A stretch of 8,040 nt of DNA from DASWHR01 sp036398095 (GTDB lineage: Bacteria > Actinomycetota > AC-67): contig DASWHR010000120.1 in assembly GCA_036398095.1 (NCBI GenBank), positions 1 to 8,040 of the forward strand, in the 5' to 3' direction. The number at the start of each line of letters is the position of its first letter. The first letter of the stretch is position 1. Below, piece after piece: positions 6,461 through 8,040 of the stretch. The position numbers and the translations under genes were made by a program. The notes under the pieces were generated by a model. That model was not told the DNA's origin, made no database searches, and was given only the letters and a program-made list of their open reading frames with translations.

Positions 6461-6468
6461 CCCCCCCC
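6461..6468 (-). promoter_or_regulatory. Run of eight G in the ribosome-binding position of the Kelch/beta-helix gene
   Basis: The coding strand reads G8 (6468-6461), then CAGCG, then the TTG start (6455-6453). The spacing of 5 bases is right for ribosome binding, and G-rich sequence can pair with the CCUCC of 16S rRNA allowing one G-U pair. No other Shine-Dalgarno candidate lies within 20 bases. Homopolymers of this length can slip in replication and are prone to sequencing error. The rest of the 93-base gap (6469-6548) shows no clear promoter or terminator. Confidence 0.35.
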
Positions 6469-6548
6469 TAGAGCATCTGTGGGTGACTTCGACGGTCTCG
6501 GTTCGATCTCCTTCCTCCCGCCGAGAAGTTGATCAGCACCTTCCCGTC

Positions 6549-7496
6549 TCAGATCTTTAGCTTCAGGGCGGCGGGGACGAGGTCGAAGGTGGCGGGGGTC
6601 GTGCCCAGGACTTCGCCATCGGCTTCGATGAGGATGGGCTTGGGGCCGTCGAGGGTGAGTGAGGTGGCGAGGTATTCGCCGATGTTCTTGTTGGGGATGT
6701 GCTCGCCTTTGGCGATCTTTTGCATGACCTTCATCGCATCGGACTTCGAGCCCATGGCGATCTGCACGTCGAGCATGCCGTCGCTGGGGATCGCTCGCGG
6801 CGCGACCTTCATGCCGCCACCGAAGAACTGGCAGTTCGCCACGACGAGCAGCGACAGCTCGCCTTCCCATTCGACGCTACCGAGCGGCGACCCGACCGGC
6901 AGGCCGCGCGCTTTGCGGCCGTGCATGGTCACGCGCGCGGCGAACGGATCGTGGCGCGCGATCTCTTTGACGGCCGCGATCTTGTAGACCTTGCCGCCGA
7001 GCCACTTGGGCAGGCGCGCCGCCGCGGCGACCACGTCGGCGCCCAAACCGGCTTCGGCGATGTTGGCGAACCAGCGAGCGCGCTGCGCGCCGCCCTCACC
7101 GGTATAGCGGACGCGCGCGACGTCGATCTCGCCCCACAATCCCCCGCCGAGCAGATGTTTCGCGGCCGTCGTGGGATCCTGCGACAAGCCGAACGTCTTG
7201 ACGAAGTCGCAGCCGCTGCCCGCGGCCACGACACCCAGCACCGCATCGGGAACGAGCGGCCCGTCGTCGCCCATCATCCCGTTGACGACCTCGTGGACGG
7301 TTCCGTCGCCGCCGACCGCGACGACGAACCGCTCGCCGGCCTCGATCGCCTCGCGCGCGGCACGACTCGCATGGCCGGCTTCCTCGGTGATCGTGACGCG
7401 ATACTCGACTCCGCCTTCGTCAAGGACGGCCTTCGCGGCCGGCCAGCCGCGCTCGACGGCGCCGCGGCCGGCGCGCGGGTTGATGACGATCCGCAT
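6549..7496 (-). CDS. Diacylglycerol kinase-family lipid kinase (DAGK catalytic domain)
   Basis: This 315-residue cytoplasmic or membrane-peripheral kinase belongs to the DagK/YegS family and is predicted to phosphorylate diacylglycerol or a related lipid with ATP. From ATG 7496 it opens with MRIVINPRAGRG, the family's first strand and nucleotide loop. VVAVGGDGTVHEVVNG carries the GGDGT signature (62-66). AAGSGCDFVKTFGL (91-104) occupies the position of the usual GTGND motif. The C-terminal sandwich has NCQFFGGGMKVAPRAIPSDGMLDVQI (221-246, key residues GGGM and DG-LDV) and EADGE (291-295). The length is typical. A GTG at 7520 would add eight residues and overlap the upstream stop by four bases (GTGA); I prefer ATG because the family normally starts just before the I-N-P strand. 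The gene follows the AGPS-like gene closely and is probably co-transcribed and translationally coupled. A similar AGPS-like/DAG-kinase pair near glpD is known in Mycobacterium tuberculosis (Rv2249c-Rv2252 region), as I recall it. Confidence 0.92.
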   Translation of the reverse strand: MRIVINPRAGRGAVERGWPAAKAVLDEGGVEYRVTITEEAGHASRAAREAIEAGERFVVAVGGDGTVHEVVNGMMGDDGPLVPDAVLGVVAAGSGCDFVKTFGLSQDPTTAAKHLLGGGLWGEIDVARVRYTGEGGAQRARWFANIAEAGLGADVVAAAARLPKWLGGKVYKIAAVKEIARHDPFAARVTMHGRKARGLPVGSPLGSVEWEGELSLLVVANCQFFGGGMKVAPRAIPSDGMLDVQIAMGSKSDAMKVMQKIAKGEHIPNKNIGEYLATSLTLDGPKPILIEADGEVLGTTPATFDLVPAALKLKI

Positions 7497-7516
7497 CGGC
7501 CCGAACGGCGAGCCGC

Positions 7517-8040
7517 TCACAGCCCGGACTTTCCCGGATTCATGATCCCTTCCGGATCCAGCGCCGCCTTGATCGAACGCCACACGCCCATCGCCTCCCC
7601 CAGCTCGCGTTCGATCCACGGCGCGCGCAGCATGCCGACGCCGTGGTGGTGCGTGATCGTTCCCCCGGCCGCCAGCACCGCCTCCATGCCGGCTCGCCAT
7701 GCGGCCTCGTAGCGTTGCCGCGCGATCGTATCGTCGGGCGAGTTCAGCAGCACGAAGGTGAAATACAGGCACACACCCTGCGGGTAGACGTGCGAGGCGT
7801 GACAGGCGACGACGTCGGCGTGCGGCGACAACGCCTCGCGCACCGCGCGATACAGGCCGTCCGCGGGCCAGGCGCCGGCGACCTCCATCGTGTCCACGGC
7901 GCCGGTCGGACCCAGCAGCCCTTCGCGCATGATCTTTCCGAACGTCTCGACGGCCGCGTTGCGATGCGACCACCAGGTCTCGGATAGCGACGCGTCCAGA
8001 TCGCGGGCGCCCGCCCGGCGCAGCATGCCGAGCGCCGCGT
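7517..8040 (-). CDS. FAD-linked oxidase, alkyldihydroxyacetonephosphate-synthase-like, C-terminal fragment
   Basis: This is the C-terminal ~174 residues of a VAO/PCMH-type flavoprotein; the N-terminal FAD-binding part lies beyond the right edge. The fragment is the FAD-oxidase C domain. It shows HASHVYPQGVCLYFTF (the SHVY and LYFTF segments typical of AGPS), then GGTITHHHGVG with three consecutive His (codons at 7643-7651), corresponding to the AGPS catalytic histidine cluster. It closes with LKAALDP-type sequence and GIMNPGK before TGA at 7517-7519. In eukaryotes AGPS exchanges the acyl chain of acyl-DHAP for a fatty alcohol, the first ether-lipid step; bacterial homologues next to lipid kinases are presumed to work in glycerolipid or ether-lipid metabolism, but other oxidase roles are possible. 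The frame is open to the window edge, and the internal ATG at 8026 is not the start. It is the upstream partner of the lipid kinase, separated by 20 bases or overlapping by 4. Confidence 0.88.
   Translation of the reverse strand, partial: AALGMLRRAGARDLDASLSETWWSHRNAAVETFGKIMREGLLGPTGAVDTMEVAGAWPADGLYRAVREALSPHADVVACHASHVYPQGVCLYFTFVLLNSPDDTIARQRYEAAWRAGMEAVLAAGGTITHHHGVGMLRAPWIERELGEAMGVWRSIKAALDPEGIMNPGKSGL

Noticed and set aside
6508..6519. Purine-rich GGGAGGAAGGAG on the minus strand upstream of the Kelch/beta-helix gene, looking like a strong Shine-Dalgarno
   Set aside because: No ATG, GTG or TTG follows at usable spacing. The next ATG is about 31 bases on and opens only a two-codon frame, and the real start at 6455 is over 50 bases away.
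7497..7973. N-terminal 159-codon extension of the lipid-kinase frame to 7973
   Set aside because: The extension is Arg/Ala/Gly-rich and out of frame with the AGPS-like gene that clearly codes this stretch; the kinase fold begins at MRIVINPRAG.
1..8040. CRISPR arrays, tRNA/rRNA genes, insertion sequences, attachment sites
   Set aside because: I looked on both strands and saw no spaced direct-repeat array, tRNA cloverleaf, transposase or terminal inverted repeats; repeats present are intragenic (Kelch units, beta-helix rungs, TTCCCC hexamers).

Overview
The window is a GC-rich bacterial chromosomal segment. Frequent GTG/TTG starts and weak or absent Shine-Dalgarno sequences also fit a high-GC lineage. 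Two gene types have close relatives that I recall mainly from actinomycetes: a PPA1498-type secreted metallophosphoesterase, and a glpD / alkyl-DHAP-synthase-like / diacylglycerol-kinase neighbourhood. Actinomycetota is therefore my first guess, but another high-GC soil phylum is possible and nothing here fixes the taxonomy.

Layout, left to right. On the + strand: the last ~100 codons of an aerobic glycerol-3-phosphate dehydrogenase (1-309); a 153-base gap with a GC stem-loop; a large exported calcineurin-type metallophosphoesterase with a proline-rich tail and a C-terminal membrane anchor (463-2616); and, 23 bases on, an alpha/beta hydrolase of the MEST/haloalkane-dehalogenase type (2640-3509). 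A GC-rich stem-loop fills the 39 bases where + and - genes converge. On the - strand, read from the right edge: the C-terminal part of an FAD-linked oxidase resembling alkyldihydroxyacetonephosphate synthase (8040-7517); a diacylglycerol-kinase-family lipid kinase directly behind it (7496-6549); and, 93 bases later, a 968-residue secreted protein (6455-3549).

Three genes belong to glycerolipid metabolism: GlpD interconverts glycerol-3-phosphate and DHAP, the AGPS-like enzyme would make an alkyl (ether) DHAP, and the kinase would phosphorylate a diacyl- or alkylacyl-glycerol. The two hydrolases and the big surface protein lie between glpD and the kinase and have no obvious link to that pathway.

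The most unusual object is the 968-residue protein. A complete seven-blade Kelch propeller (residues about 191-539) sits inside one rung of a CSLREA-type right-handed parallel beta-helix (residues about 40-189 and 541-840). The reading frame is open throughout, and the helix sequence resumes in register after the propeller. Secondary points are the start choice of the metallophosphoesterase (a GTG in a hairpin loop versus a CTG behind a good Shine-Dalgarno), its C-terminal anchor, an 8-base G run just before a TTG start, and the MEST-like signature of the small hydrolase.
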